The notes beneath the pieces were generated by a model. That model was not told where the DNA came from. It was given only the letters and a program-made list of their open reading frames with translations, and made no database searches. From contig CM073899.1 in NCBI GenBank assembly GCA_037176705.1, positions 7,316,001 to 7,380,000 on the forward strand: a DNA stretch of 64,000 bases, given 5' to 3'. The position numbers and the translations under genes are program-made. Source of the DNA: Molossus alvarezi. Its lineage: Eukaryota; Chordata; Mammalia; Chiroptera; Molossidae. Within the stretch, counting starts at the first letter, position 1; every line of letters begins with the position of its first letter. This document shows positions 10,801-23,220 of this stretch, piece after piece.

Positions 10801-11776
10801 TGGCTACATTTCTTTTGATCCCAAATTCCCAACAAGAAAACTCTCTATGAAGCATTTCATATGAAATTTTACCAAAAATGAAATTAATCTGCTGGGGTCA
10901 CATTGAGCAAGTGTTGAAAATAGACTTTGACTCAGACAGTTTAGCTTTGACATCCTTTCATTAAATTACTACATACTTTATCTTCTGCCAAAATATTTGA
11001 ACTTCCCCATGATGTGATACCAGAAAATCCAAACTTAGAAATACTTGGACTACAAGGGGAGTAAATGATCATAGAACTAACTACATTTTGTTCCCTTCAA
11101 TGTTAGCATGAATACCTACTGATACTATCTTCTCAACCTATAACAAAATTATACAAGGTTTCCATTGTTAATTAAAAGAAAATATGACAAATAAAAGAAG
11201 AAATGGCTGCTTTACTGTACTTTGCTGATGATGTTAATGTTTCTGGCTATAATTCTGTCTTTTTCCATTATAAACACTTTCTTAATATCTCTGATCTGTC
11301 ACACACACCAGCTGAAGGGCTGGGACCTCACTCATATTTACCTCGTGGAACTGGAAGAAGAAGGAAGCACGAGTCTGCAAAAGGCCTGCAAACCTGTGCG
11401 CAGAATGGGCTCTGCAATTAGCTCAAGATTATGTCGAGGATGCAAAAAGTTTCTAATTAGGTTCTACTTGTCTCGTCTTATCTTGTAAAATCGTCTGTTT
11501 GAATTTCTAGAAAAATAATCACTAGCAGCTCAGGCCAATAGAGTGGCATGATAAAATCAGAACACCGAAAAATAATTGCTGGCACGAGGAGCTGCTAATG
11601 CACATTTATCTCCTCTCTCTCCCCTCCTGTAGAGCTGGCAGATTAAAACTGGGAGACTATGTCCTCCCAGATCGCTCCCTCCCAATCTGTTTCCCTCGGA
11701 CAGCCTGAGTCAGTTACTGCCATGAGCCTTGCCTGGTCCAGGGGCAGCAAGTGGGAGTGAGCCCCACAGTGCTCTG

Positions 11777-11778
<2 letters not shown>
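10801..11778. other. Unique DNA with a possible conserved noncoding element (about 11400-11720)
   Basis: Most of the stretch is unremarkable. About 11400-11720 has balanced composition and no long open frame. It has several TAAT-core motifs (GCAATTAGCTC, CTAATTAGG, GCTAATGCAC) of the kind bound by homeodomain proteins. Function is inference only. Confidence 0.35.
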
Positions 11779-11818
<40 letters not shown>

Positions 11819-11820
11819 TG
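11779..11820. repeat. (GT)n microsatellite
   Basis: About 19 GT units followed by GGTGGGGGG. Confidence 0.95.
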
Positions 11821-12757
11821 GGGGGCTCATTTCAAACAGAAAACAAACGTGCAGGTATACTACAAAGCCATAAAATAAATACAGTGGTAGTAGGGCTATT
11901 GAAACTAAAAGGACACATAGGAGTTTTATAAATTTATAAATGGCAACTAAATACACAATAAAATGCCACTGAAATCAATGGGAAAAATCAATTGTGTAGC
12001 AGATATTATTAGGAACTGTTCTACTACTCAGGAGAAACTTAAAACTGAATCTCCACATAACTCCATGTTCAAAGCTTGAAAGCAGATGTATTAACGACCT
12101 AAATGTGGAACATAAACTAGTAAAGATAATAGGAGATGAGTAGAATATTTTTATTTCCCTCAGTGACAGGTCAGTGTGCCATTCTGGAGAGTAATCTAGC
12201 AATACAAAATCTAATTCTGTATGCTCAAGCCTTAGGACAAGGTGTGTGATCCTTGATAAAAAAAATTCCAAAGATATGCTCACACAGGGATCAACATTTT
12301 TGTACGTGAGATTTTTTGACTTAATGATTTATATCACAGATAAAATGCAAATGACTAATTTAAAGGATATATCTAAGTTTCTTTAAATGATGAAAACACA
12401 CTAAATTTTAATTTGAAATAAATCATAGTATATGTCTTCCCCATTTTCCCATGGTATTTAAATAGACAAACTGATTAAGTAAAATTATTTGCATTCCTAA
12501 AAAAACTTCAAAGTCAAGTCAAATTGGAGTTAGGAAAGCGATACTCATCATGCCATCTATTTTCCTCTCCTAGTTCCACCGAATAAACAGCTGTTCTTTA
12601 CATGCTCCTGCAGATTTTTAATTAACATGTTCAGTTTCTAAAATCCATAATAATGAAGGTGTAAGGAAAATATGCAAATCAGATTATAACCCAATTAAAA
12701 CCAAAGCATATGTAGAGAAAATGCATAATTTTTTCTGAATGCCCAGAATTTACCAAC
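11821..12757. other. AT-rich unique DNA
   Basis: No repeat or coding sequence recognised. Old diverged repeat sequence could be hidden here. Confidence 0.4.
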
Positions 12758-12766
12758 TAAAACATT

Positions 12767-13401
12767 TCATTAAAATATTGAGTTTATTCTTGTGTATGGT
12801 ATAAGTTGGTGGTCTAGTTTCTTTTTTTTTGCATGTAGCTGTCCAATTTTCCCAACACCATTTATTAAAGAGGCTGTCTTTACTCCACTGTATGCTCTTG
12901 CCACCTTTGTCAAATATTAAGTGAGCATAATGTCTTGGGTCCATTTCTGGGTTCTCTGTTCTGCTCCATTGATCTATATGCCTGTTCTTGTGCCAGTACC
13001 AGGCTGTTTTGATTACAAAGGATTTGTAGTATAATCTGATATCTGGTATTGTCATTCCTCCTACTTTGTTCTTCTTTTTCAAGATAGCTGTGGCTATTTG
13101 AGGTCTTTTTTGGTTCCATATAAACTTTTGGAGTATTTGTTCTAGTTCTGTGAAATATGTCATTGGTATTTTGATAAAGATTGCATTGAATCTATAGATT
13201 GTTTTGGGTAATATAAACATTTTAATAATGTTAATTATTCCAATCCATGAACAGGGTATATGCTTTATGCTTCCACCTTTTCATATTTTCCTCTAATACT
13301 ATTTTCAATGTCCTGTAGTTTTCTGAGAACAGGTCCTTTACTTCTTTGGTTAAGTTTATTCCTAGGTATCTTTTTTTTTTTTTGATTTGAGAGAGAGAGG
13401 A

Positions 13402-13451
<50 letters not shown>

Positions 13452-13614
13452 ATGAAAGAGAACATTGACTGGCTGCTTCCTGCATGCTCCTCACTGGAGA
13501 TTTGATCCATAACCTGAGCATGTGTCTTGACCAGGAAGCAAACCATCGACCTCTTGGTACATGGGTCAACACTCAACCACTGAGCCACACTGGTCAGGTT
13601 CCTAGGTGTCTTAA
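12767..13614 (-). mobile_element. L1 ORF2 fragment, inverted 5' part of a twin-primed L1
   Basis: Minus strand 13220-12750 encodes 156 residues of ORF2 downstream of the reverse-transcriptase domain, with pieces [35 protein letters not shown] and [15 protein letters not shown]. At about 13614 it joins, on the opposite strand, the last 70 bp of an L1 3' end. The whole L1 (12767-13684) is bounded by TAAAACATT at 12758-12766 and 13685-13693. A VES SINE interrupts it at 13371. Confidence 0.9.
13371..13598 (-). mobile_element. Bat VES-type SINE, subtype B, nested in L1
   Basis: Flanked by a 12-bp target duplication, TTCCTAGGTATC at 13359-13370 and TTCCTAGGTGTC at 13599-13610 (one mismatch). The CT-rich region has expanded to a long (GA)n run at 13389-13446. 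Head motifs read CTGACCAGTGTGGCTCAGTG on the minus strand. Confidence 0.95.
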
Positions 13615-13684
13615 TCAATGGAGGGAAAAGGAGAAACATCTGTAACAGAAATTAATTAATTAAGAAAAACAATTTAAAAATAAA
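13614..13684 (+). mobile_element. L1 3' terminus (forward part of twin-primed L1) with A-rich tail
   Basis: TCAATGGAGGGAAAAGGAGA followed by AACATCTGTAACAGAAATTA is the extreme 3' end of the young L1 family in this window (compare 52795-52850). Only about 55 bp of 3' UTR were copied in forward orientation before the inverted segment. Confidence 0.85.
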
Positions 13685-13693
13685 TAAAACATT

Positions 13694-14530
13694 AATTTGA
13701 AGAAGAGTGTAGTAGACCTACATCTTGAAATGAAATTTTAACATCAGTAGCTTGCATGCTGATCTTTAGCTATCTAAGTACATGAAGGTGATTTAGCTGC
13801 ATTTAATTTCAGGAATCCCTTGAGGTCAGTACAAGAAAATTTTTTTCTAATGTTGTTGTCATTTCAGATTGCTGTAGCTGGTGCCACGGTACTTGTAAAT
13901 TGCTTCATTAAAGTCTTAGAACAACTCACCTAAGTTGGCCAGGCTCCTCGAGAGGTTTTGGCTTAGTGTCAAGGAAAAAGCACTACCACAGTAGCTGAAG
14001 GCCATGACAGAAACTTGATTTGCTCTTTCATAGCTAACAACTGAATAGCTAACTATTTATTTATGCAATCGATTCTTCTGAAAGCCTAGTGATACAGTTT
14101 ATGGAAAATGAAATGCACAAAGGTTAAAAAATAAAATCATGACAGGGAATGGTCAATCGAGAACATTTCTAAAAGCAGCTTTCAAGCTATTTCTCCTCTT
14201 ATTTGAGCTACCTCTACTTCCACTACCGCCCAAGCCTGGATGGTTGAAAATCTAACCATTCCCTCTTAGGAATTATTTAGATCAATATATCTTCTGTTTC
14301 ATTTTTTAAGTTTCATTCAATGTAAAATAGCATGAAGAAGAAGGAGACAAGATTTGGGGGACATAGTTTGCAAGTAGATTTTAAAGCTTGATACATATAT
14401 AATTAGGAGAGAGTGATTAAGAGAGAGGTATCTCTAATCTGAAAGATGCTACAAGTATATGACTAAGTATATTTTCTTAAAAAAATAGAAATGAACAAAA
14501 AGTCTGCTTCAGCAAATATAGCTATATAGC
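13694..14530. other. Unique DNA
   Basis: No gene or recognised repeat. Confidence 0.4.
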
Positions 14531-14559
14531 CGTGTGTGTGTGTGTGTGTGTGTGTGTAT
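14531..14559. repeat. (GT)n microsatellite
   Basis: About 14 GT units. Confidence 0.9.
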
Positions 14560-14739
14560 TTCTCAGTGACTCAAGGCATTTTAAAATATAAGTTAATTTT
14601 AAGTACCCATGTGGAAAATAACCAAATAACAAAGGTAGGCAGTATGAAAGAAATAAAGGAACATTTGAACTAGAAAACATTTTAGAAATAATAAAATATT
14701 TCTTATTCTTTACTTGTCAATAATGACTTTAAATGTAAT

Positions 14740-17700
14740 TTGATTGACTTCTACAATCAAAAAGTGGGATTGATGAATGGATAAAAAACAAAACTCAACT
14801 ACATGCTGCCTACCAGAGACGTGCTCAGCGTCAAGTGCACACATAGGCTCAAAGTGAAGGAAGGAAAAAGACATTTCGTACAAGGGGAAACTAAAAGAAA
14901 CTGTGGGGAGCTATACTAATATCAGAGTAAATAGATTTTAAGTAAAAAATAGTAACAATATAAAGAAGGTCATTTTATAATAATAAAGGGGTAGGCATGT
15001 CAAGAGGCTATAACAGTTACAAATATATAAATAATTATGAATACCTAAACAATTAAAATACGTAAAATATATTATTGGATCAACTAAATATATAAAGCAA
15101 ATATTAAATATCTAAAGAGAGAAATAAACAATAAAATAATAGTAGGGGATTTCAATGTCCAACTTTCAACAATGAATAGCTTTAACAGAGAATCTTTGGA
15201 CTTGAGTCATACTTTGTACCAAATGAATCTAACAGACATTTATAGAACTTTATAATCAATAACAGGAGAATACACACCCTTCTCAAGTGCACACAGAATG
15301 TTCTCTAGGATAGATCAAATGATAGTCCACAAAACAAGTTTCAACAAATTGGAGAACAATGAAATCAAGCCAAGTATTTTTCCTGACCACAATGCTATAA
15401 AACTAAAAAAAGTTTACAGCAGGAAGGAAGGTGAAAAAACCACAACCATTTAAGCTAAATAATAAAATTATGAATAACTAATGGGTCAAAGAGGAAGACA
15501 AAAGAGAAATAAAAAATACATATTGAAACAAACAAAAATGGTATACCACAATATACTAAAATAGATGAGATGCTGCAAAACCAGTTTTAAGACAGAAGTT
15601 TATACTGAAAAAAATACATATTTTAAGAAAAATAATCTCATTTAAATGATTTACTTTTATACATCAAGGAATCAGAAAAAGAGTAAACTAAGTCTATGGT
15701 TAGTAGAAGGAAGGAAATAACAAAGATCAGAGGCAAAAAAAAAAAAAATGAATAAAAGACTAGAATAGAAAACAACAAAACTAAGAAATGGGTTTTGAAA
15801 AATAAACAAAATTGTCAAACTTGTAGCTAGACTAACAAAGAAAAGCAGAATATTCAAATAAAATAAAAAATGAATAAATTAGATCAGAATTGATACTGCA
15901 AAAATATATAAAATCACAAGAAAATACTATGAACAATTATATGCCAACATATTGTATAACTTAGAAGAAATAAATAAATTTTCAGAAACATACAACTTAT
16001 CAAGACTGAATCTTGAAGAAGTAGAAAATCTGGAGATTAGTAATGAGTAAGAAATTAATATAATAATAATCATAAACTCCCAACATAGAAAAACACAGGA
16101 TCAGTTTCCCTTGTGAATTATACCAAATATTTAATTGAAAAATAATAACAATCCTTCTCCTAAAAAGGAGGGAATACTGCCAAACTTACTTTATGAGGCC
16201 AGCATTATCTAAATACCAAAGTCAGATAAAGACACTACTAGAAAACTATAGAACAATATCCCCAATGAATATAGATGCAATAATTTTCAACAAAATATTA
16301 GCAAAACAAATTCAATAATTCATTAATTAAATCATACAAGATGATAAAGTGGGATTTATATCTAGGATGTAAGAATGATTTAACATTAACAAATCAATAC
16401 ATGTTATACACTACATGAATTGAATAAAAGATAAAAATCATATGATCATCTCAATAGATGCAGAAAAACCATTTGATAAAATACAATATCGTCTCATGAT
16501 AAAAACCATAAAAATCAAAGAAGAATACATAGACATAATAAAGTTCATTTTTAAGAAAACTACAGAAATCATACTCATTAGTGAAAGGTCAAAAGATTAT
16601 CTTCCAAGCTCAAGAACAAAACAAGTTGTCTAATACCACTCTTATGTTACAAAATACTGGAATCCGTAGGTAGAGAAATATGGCAAGATAAAGAAATAGA
16701 AAACATCCAAATTAGAAAGAAAGGAGAAAAGTTGTTTTTATTTGGAAATTACATAATCATATAATTCTAAAGACTCAAACAAAAACTGTTGGAACAAATC
16801 TACAATTCAGTAAAATTGCAGAATATAAAATTAACACAGAGAAATCAGTTGTTTTCTATGTACTAACAACAAAATGTCTGACAAAGAAATAAAAAAAAAA
16901 AATCCCATTCACAACAGCCTCAAAAACAATAACATTCTTAGGAATAAATTTAACCAAGTAAATGAAATATCTGTTTAATATAAACTATAAGATGTTGATG
17001 AAAATACAATTGAAGACACCAATGTTCCATGTTCGTGGATCACAAAAATTAATATTGTTGAACTGTCCATGCTCACTAAAGTTATCTGCAGAATCAATGC
17101 AACTCCTATCAAAATCCCAATGACGTTTTTCAAAGAAATAGAAAAATAATTCTAAAATTTTACAGAACTGCAAAATCCCAAATAGCAAAAGAATCCTGCG
17201 GAAGAAGCAGAAAACCGGGGCATCTCACCTCCTGATCTGAAAAGGCCCTGCAAAGCTCTCGCCATCAAAACAGTGGCCCTGGCAGAAGAATAGACCCCGA
17301 GATGAATGGGACAGAACAGAGAGCCCAGTAAAAATAATATGCATATTTGGCCAATGAACATTGGAGAATGGAGCCAAGATATCAAATGGGGAAAAATAGT
17401 CTCTTTGAAAAATGGTGTTGGGAAAACTGGATATCCATAGGCAGAAAAAGGAAGTGCTCCACTATCTCACAGAGGTTAACTAAGAATGAATTAAAGATGT
17501 CAATATAAAACCTGAACCTTAAAAACTTTTAATAGAAAAAAATGCTCCTTGGCCTTAGTTTTGGCAAAAATGTTTGGGTATGAGATCAAAAGCACACATA
17601 AACAGGTGGGACGACATCAAGCCAAAAATTTCCATATAGCAAAAGAAACAATCAAAAAAAGGAAAAAGCAACCTATGGAACTGGGGAAAATGTGTGCAAC

Positions 17701-18880
17701 CTTTTATCAGAAAAGTAGTCAATATCTATCTCCCATAATTCAATAGCAAAAAAAAAAAAAAAAATCTGATTTAAAAATGGGCAGAGTAAACATTTTTCCA
17801 AGAAGAAACACAAATAGTCAACAGGTACATGAAAAAGAACTTAACATCACTTATCATTTTGTAAATGCAAATCAAAATTACAAAAATGTCACCTCAACCT
17901 GTTGAAAAGGCTATGATTGAAAAGACATGCGATAACAAGTGTGGGAAAAGACATGGAGAAAAGGGAATTCTTGTGCACTGCTGGTGGGAATTTAACTTGG
18001 ATCAGCCACTATGGAAAACAGTATGGAGTTTCCTAAAAAACTTAGATATTGAAGTACAATATGATCCAGCAATCCCACTTCTGGGTATATACACAAAGTC
18101 AAAATTGTAAACAGCTTGGTCAGTGTTGCTCAGTGGTTGAGCATTGACCCATGAACTGAGAGGTCACCTGCTGGAGTCCTGCTCAGGGCACATGCCCAGG
18201 TTGCCAGCTCGGTCCCTGGTAGGGGACACGCAGGAGGCAGCCAATCGATGTTTCTCTCTCACTGATGTTTCTATCTTTCTCTCCCTCTCCCTTTCTCTCT
18301 AAAAATCAATAAAATCATATTTTTAAAAAATATGTAAACAACCTGTGTCCACCAATGGATGAATGGATTGAATATAGTTTACATCTATACACAAAAAAAT
18401 ATTATTCAGCCACAAGAAAGAAGGACATCCTGCTATTTGCAACAACATGGATGGTCAATGAGGGCATTATACTAAGGGAGATAAGTCAAAGGAAAACAAA
18501 TACTATAAGGTATCACTTACGCGTAGGATCTAACAAAAAGTAAACTCATAGGAACAGGGAACAGAATAGTGGTTACCAGGGTCTAAGGATATAAAAATTG
18601 GAAAGATATGGATCAAAGGTACAAATTTACTATTAGATTATGAATAAATTCTGAAGATAAAATGCATAGTATCGTGTTTATAGTTAACAATACTGTAATA
18701 TACCTCAAAGTTACAAGAAACTAAATCTTAAATGCTCTCACCACAACAAAATACATGATAATTATGATATAATGTGTGTGTTAGTATATGCTATATTGCA
18801 ATATATAAATGAATCAAATCATCACATTGTTTACCTTAAATTTACAGTTATGTGCCCATTAAAATAAATTATTCTTCAAG
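14740..18880 (+). mobile_element. Long decayed L1 (ORF2 to 3' UTR)
   Basis: About 4.1 kb of L1 in one orientation. It begins in the ORF2 endonuclease region (CATGCTGCCTACCAGAGACG, ATAGGCTCAAAGTGAAGGAA). It continues through the reverse-transcriptase region (ATTTCAATGTCC at 15150, GCAGAAAAACCATTTGATAA at 16460) and the ORF2 C-terminus (17940-18110, with [12 protein letters not shown] and PLLGIYT). The remaining C-terminus is at 18340-18540, after a SINE insertion, and the 3' UTR runs to about 18880. Stops and frameshifts are everywhere. 5' truncated; ORF1 and 5' UTR absent. Age class L1M-like. Confidence 0.85.
18114..18332 (+). mobile_element. Bat VES-type SINE, subtype B, nested in L1
   Basis: Inserted in the L1 ORF2 3' end with target duplication TGTAAACA (18106-18113 and 18333-18340). 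Landmarks: TTGCTCAGTGGTTGAGCATT, GCTCAGGGCACATGCCCAGG and GCCAATCGATGTTTCTCTCT. Confidence 0.95.
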
Positions 18881-20269
18881 ACAAAAATAATTCAGTCTAA
18901 AGATTAAATTGTAAAAATGTCACTGCACACTAAGGTAATAGCTCTAGATTAATATTCTAGAGAGGAAACTAAGTTTAGAAATATTGTGTTCCTCATAGCT
19001 CCTTTGGGGGAAAAACACAAAGGTAAATAATGCGTTGCTCAGAATGCAAGTATTTATTTTCCTCGCCTCAGAATACTGTACACAGCAGCCAACTCAGTCG
19101 TAGGTTAAGCAGACAGAACACACGCAACACATAAGACCCTGTTCTCAAATAGAAAATCTGTTTATTCAGATGCAACAACGGATCCAGAATCCCTGAATGA
19201 CTTCTTTCTATAGTCACTGAGAACTACATTAACACTAACATAAAACAAAGCCATGATTTAGAAGCCAAGTTTAGAAAAAGTCCCTTTTTACACATGGAAT
19301 TAGATTCTCCTGAGAACCAAAGGTTAATCTCTGGAGGAAGCATTTTTCTAATTCAACAGGTATATTTATACGACAGAGGTGTTCATTGAGCATGGTGTTC
19401 CTGAGGATGATTGTTTTCTCCTCATTTTTGACAGTAGGTATATACTATCAATAAATGTATAGTTTATTCTAATAATTTAAGAATATAATATAATAAATTA
19501 AGAATATAAGTTTAATCATATTTTATATGCTTCTGGATTCTAGGAGCTGTGCTCAAATAGTTAAAGCTCTACAAAGGAACATACTGTGGTGCCTCAGGGA
19601 AATACACCGGAGAATTACACAGTGTTTCATCACCTGGGCAGCTTCACTGCAAGTTGTAGCTTCACACTCCCCAGGGAACCACAGGTCCAGTCCCTGCCGA
19701 TCACTAGGGGAAGGGGTCCAACAAAGGGGAAAAGGGGCGCATATGCAGTACAGCTGGGATAAAGGTAATTTGGTAAGGGGGGTGAAGCCACTGAAAGGCT
19801 AAGAGTTTAAGCTTCTGGTTATAATGCCCAGACAAAGTGTTCTTAGCTCTTGTCTTGCTCTTGTGTCTGGTGATCTTGCTCCATGACCCACACTCACCAG
19901 CCACACGGCCTTGAGCAGCAACATGGCCCATGACCACGCAGATGCCATACGCAATGACCTGCGGCTTTGAAACAAGTTAAGTTAGTCAGATACTAGACTG
20001 GACTGTGCTTTACTGTGGAGTGGGGCTCTGTCGGTGGCCTTAATTCTAGCCCTGCCGAAGACAAGAATGGACTTCCATGGCAAGACAGAGGGAATGTGGC
20101 TTTGGAACCCAGGGGTTGAATTCCTTGGAAACAAAGGTCATTCATCCTCCACGTGAGACTCAGGAAAACCCTTTCCTTGCTCCACTCCCACGGTAGCACG
20201 TGGGGACACAGCAGGCATCCCACTGGTAAACATGGACAAGGGAAACATTTAAACCACAAGTCATTATTT
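18881..20269. other. Unique DNA, somewhat GC-richer from 19.5 kb
   Basis: No repeat or gene recognised. The frames at 19527-19802 and 20259-19993 lack any domain. The 19.5-20.2 kb part is complex and moderately GC-rich; a very old LTR or a conserved element is possible but not supported. Confidence 0.4.
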
Positions 20270-20303
20270 TATATATATATATATAAATATATATATATAT
20301 ATT
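20270..20303. repeat. (AT)n microsatellite
   Basis: AT units with one interruption near 20285. Confidence 0.9.
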
Positions 20304-20317
20304 TGGTATTGGTATTC

Positions 20318-20445
20318 TTTTCTTTTTTATTGGCTGTATTGAGGTGACACTGGTTAACAAAATTTTACCATTTTCAGGTGCACAGTTCTACGCATTGCCT
20401 GTACACGGGCATGTGTTCACCACCCCAGGCAAGGCTCCAAGTCGT
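20318..20445 (-). mobile_element. L1 3' UTR fragment
   Basis: The series TTATTGGCTGTATTGAGGTG, ACACTGGTTAACAAAATTTT, TTTCAGGTGCACAGTTCTAC and GTGTTCACCACCCCAGGC is a minus-strand L1 3' end of the type common in laurasiatherian genomes. Only about 130 bp long. Confidence 0.7.
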
Positions 20446-21715
20446 TTATTTTTGAAATTCTGATTTGCATCAGTTTATTATCCTAGAGCAGTTCATATGA
20501 AACTATATAATTTATATCACTCAGTTTGGCCTCAGCATTTTATCTCATTTTTAGATGTATTTCCTATCCTAAAGTAAAAATAAGCCATGGAGCTTTAAAA
20601 AGAATAAGTATTTATGATATATGGCTATACAGATGAAAACAAAAAATGCTGAAATGGTGAAATTTTAAAAGAGCAGTACAAGAAAAAATAACAAACTGCT
20701 CATGTAGGAAACAGTCGAACCCAGCAGACTGCTGGCAATGCCAGGCAAGCTGTTCGTGGTGTAATTGCACCATTCCATCTATGCCCAATTGACTCTTATT
20801 ATCTTGTCATTTGACGTCTTCCTGCAGATAGCCTAGCTGCCCTGCTTCGCCTACCGGGAGAGCGAACAGGTGGCTGCCTCCCCGCGTGGAGCCTGTTACA
20901 CCACCTTGCTAACAATAGCACGTGTCCCAAGCGACCAGGCAAGTCACTCCACTATGTGATGTGTGCAGAATCTTGCTGTGTTTAGCGACAGGAAGTGTTC
21001 AAATGGCTTACAAATCTTCTATAAGCATGTGCATGAAGCTTTGTTGAAACAATACATCTGTAAAAGACACTGGCAAATGTTTAAAGGAAAAACAGTACTT
21101 GCTGGGACTATACCTTTCTAAGGTTTTCAAATGGGAAAAAAAATCCATTTGATTTACGACTTGCCAGTTAATTAGAGGCAATTCTTTATTTCTTTTCTCA
21201 AAGGGAAATAATTGAAGTTTATGGGAGCTCTGCATCGCAGACTGATTGGAATTAGCCTTCCCCTGCTGGTGTTGCCAATGCAGTCAACAGCAGACCTCAC
21301 TCGCTGTGTTAATTATACCTACTTGCTGCCTTTTAGTTTAGTAGAGCAGGTAGGACGCGATAGTAGTCATTTGAGTTTGTGGCACAGAAAAATATCTTTT
21401 GGAGATCATTCAAAATATTCCTGAACTCTATTTCTTTTTTTAAAATTTGACACACTGAATAAAAGTAAATCTGAATGTAATCCCAAGAAAACTTGGAACT
21501 TAATCTATGCTGATTTTTTTTTCTGACTGATCTCCTCAGTTGAGGGAGGTGGGGACTACAGAATACAGTTAACAGCTGAATTTTCACTGGGCATGCCAAC
21601 TTATATAATGAAACATAAAATCATTCTAGGAAGAATCAGAGGCAGAATTCTGGCCTTCTGTAAAGATGCAGTTGCAAATCCCTAGACTGGAGCTTTACAA
21701 AGGCAGCATTTATAA
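20446..21715. other. Unique DNA
   Basis: No gene or recognised repeat. Short frames at 21008-21235 and 21333-21599 are unconvincing. Confidence 0.4.
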
Positions 21716-21812
21716 CATTTCCATCTTTGCATCCCCATGGTTAACAACGAACCTAGTATAGAGTGAGTATTCAGCACACACTTGCGGAGTAGATAAATAA
21801 ATGAATGAAAAC
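21716..21812 (+). mobile_element. L2 or MIR 3' fragment
   Basis: CATCTTTGCATCCCCATGGT, CCTAGTATAGAGTGAGTATT and GTAGATAAATAAATGAATGA follow the shared 3' end of L2/MIR repeats. Confidence 0.7.
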
Positions 21813-22365
21813 TGCCCAATAACTGTTATGGATAATTTAATTTTAGCATAGAAAATAGAGAATACCCATAACATGATCAAATGTATTTCCACTGTTCACA
21901 AAATAACATTCACACAAATGTGCTCTAGAGGAGAATTCGATTAGAATTCAACTTAAATTAGAATTTAGAATTAGTTTCAAAGAAACTAAATTCTTAGATC
22001 TACTGAGATCAATTTAACATCCTCTGTCCTTTTATTTTGTGCATTTTTGCAAAGACACTATATGTTATATAGAGAACATTCAATATCCATACTTAGAATT
22101 TTCTTTTCTACAATATATTGTGTTCAGTTGTGCTGTGTGAATGGCACACAGTACCTAAATGCAGCAGGTTAACATGTGTTCCCTCGCGGTCTCACTGTAC
22201 CTGGTACCCTGCAGCCTGCATGTCATCAGCCTGTCTTCTAGCTAGAGCTGTGGTCTCTCACCCCCAGAACACATTCAGAAATACAACACCGTGATCAGTG
22301 AAGAATCACAGTGGCGTCAACTGATAACTTGCTTTCTGATATAAATCATCTATTGCCATCTCTAA
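21813..22365. other. Unique AT-rich DNA
   Basis: Contains a local run of related ATTAGAATT-type words at 21937-21975. No gene. Confidence 0.4.
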
Positions 22366-22540
22366 AGGTTCTCAAAGTGTGGACCCTGCACCAGCAACGC
22401 CTGGAAACGTGCTAGGAATGCACACCCGGGCTCCGTCCCGACATATAGAAGCAGGGACTGTGCTCGGCCCGGGACTTCCTCAGTAAGCGCTCTGGTGACC
22501 TTGATGTACTCTCTGTTTCGGGAACCGCTACTCCATGTTA
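22366..22540 (+). mobile_element. MER5A-type hAT-Charlie nonautonomous DNA transposon
   Basis: GGTTCTCAAAGTGTGGACCC at the left, then CACCAGCAACGCCTGGAAAC, GCTAGGAATGCACACCCGGG and GCGCTCTGGTGACCTTGATG, with a degenerate right end near CGGGAACCGCTAC. This is the order of a MER5A element. It carries no coding capacity and is an old placental repeat. Confidence 0.8.
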
Positions 22541-22639
22541 CCTACAGGGACTGACAAAATGTGATAAAGCCACGGGGTAACATTAAGGAAGTGTTTTCAT
22601 CCTATGGATTTTATCCTTAAATTCATAGGCTCTCTTTGG

Positions 22640-23220
22640 CTTAATTATGTCGCTTTCCAAGTTTCTAGGCTCCAGAGGTTGTCAACATATCCCTCTGAAG
22701 GTGAGGGACACATTTGCTCCCGTCCCCTTAACCTGCCCCTGTGGCCAGCTTCGGGTTGGGAGGAGATCTATGGGTCCTCCGGGGAAGCTGCTGGCTGTGA
22801 ACGGAACTTGGACGGGAGGGCTGGGCCTTGGGTCCCCACGGCTGTGCAGGCGGCTCCGCCTCGACGGTGCCGCGGATCCGAGTTCCCGGAGCGCCAGGGG
22901 CGGACAGGGAGGACGTCTGTGTTCAGCAGGCCCCTCTGTGTGAATTATAGCCCCAGCCCGAGGCTTCTGGATCAAAGTTCTACCTTCCACAGTGCCATTG
23001 GCTCTTCTTTGAGGAAGCAGCTTGGGGTCTGTTATGGGGACTTAGAAGCGGTACACATTTAACCATGGCCACATCACGCACACATGATGACCTGAGGCCC
23101 ATAGCCCCAGGAAATCATGACACTGAGTGTACACATTCGCGCTCATTATCAAATGGCCCGCGGTCACCGCTACAACACCGGTGGCCTGACGGAGCTCCCG
23201 TGACTAGCTGACCGAAGACA
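22640..23220. other. CpG- and GC-rich patch in AT-rich surroundings
   Basis: 22690-22960 and again 23140-23215 are visibly GC-rich and dense in CpG (for example GGCGGCTCCGCCTCGACGG at 22850), in an otherwise AT-rich window. Frames of 152, 98 and 102 codons cross it on both strands, as expected in GC-rich DNA; none shows a known domain. It could be a decayed promoter-type CpG island, a remnant of a processed copy or simply an old GC-rich repeat. Confidence 0.5.

Noticed and set aside
13389..13446. CRISPR-like or regulatory tandem array
   Set aside because: Simple (GA)n expansion of the SINE CT-rich part; no spacers. No CRISPR array is expected or seen in this eukaryotic DNA.
19527..20259. Possible old LTR or retroviral remnant
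   Set aside because: Composition is suggestive, but no LTR ends, primer-binding site, polyadenylation signal pair or retroviral protein motif could be found; no endogenous retrovirus is supported anywhere in the window.
22604..23062. 152-codon ORF on the plus strand
   Set aside because: Lies in a GC-rich patch where stop codons are rare, overlaps equally long frames in two other frames, and shows no domain or homology I recognise.
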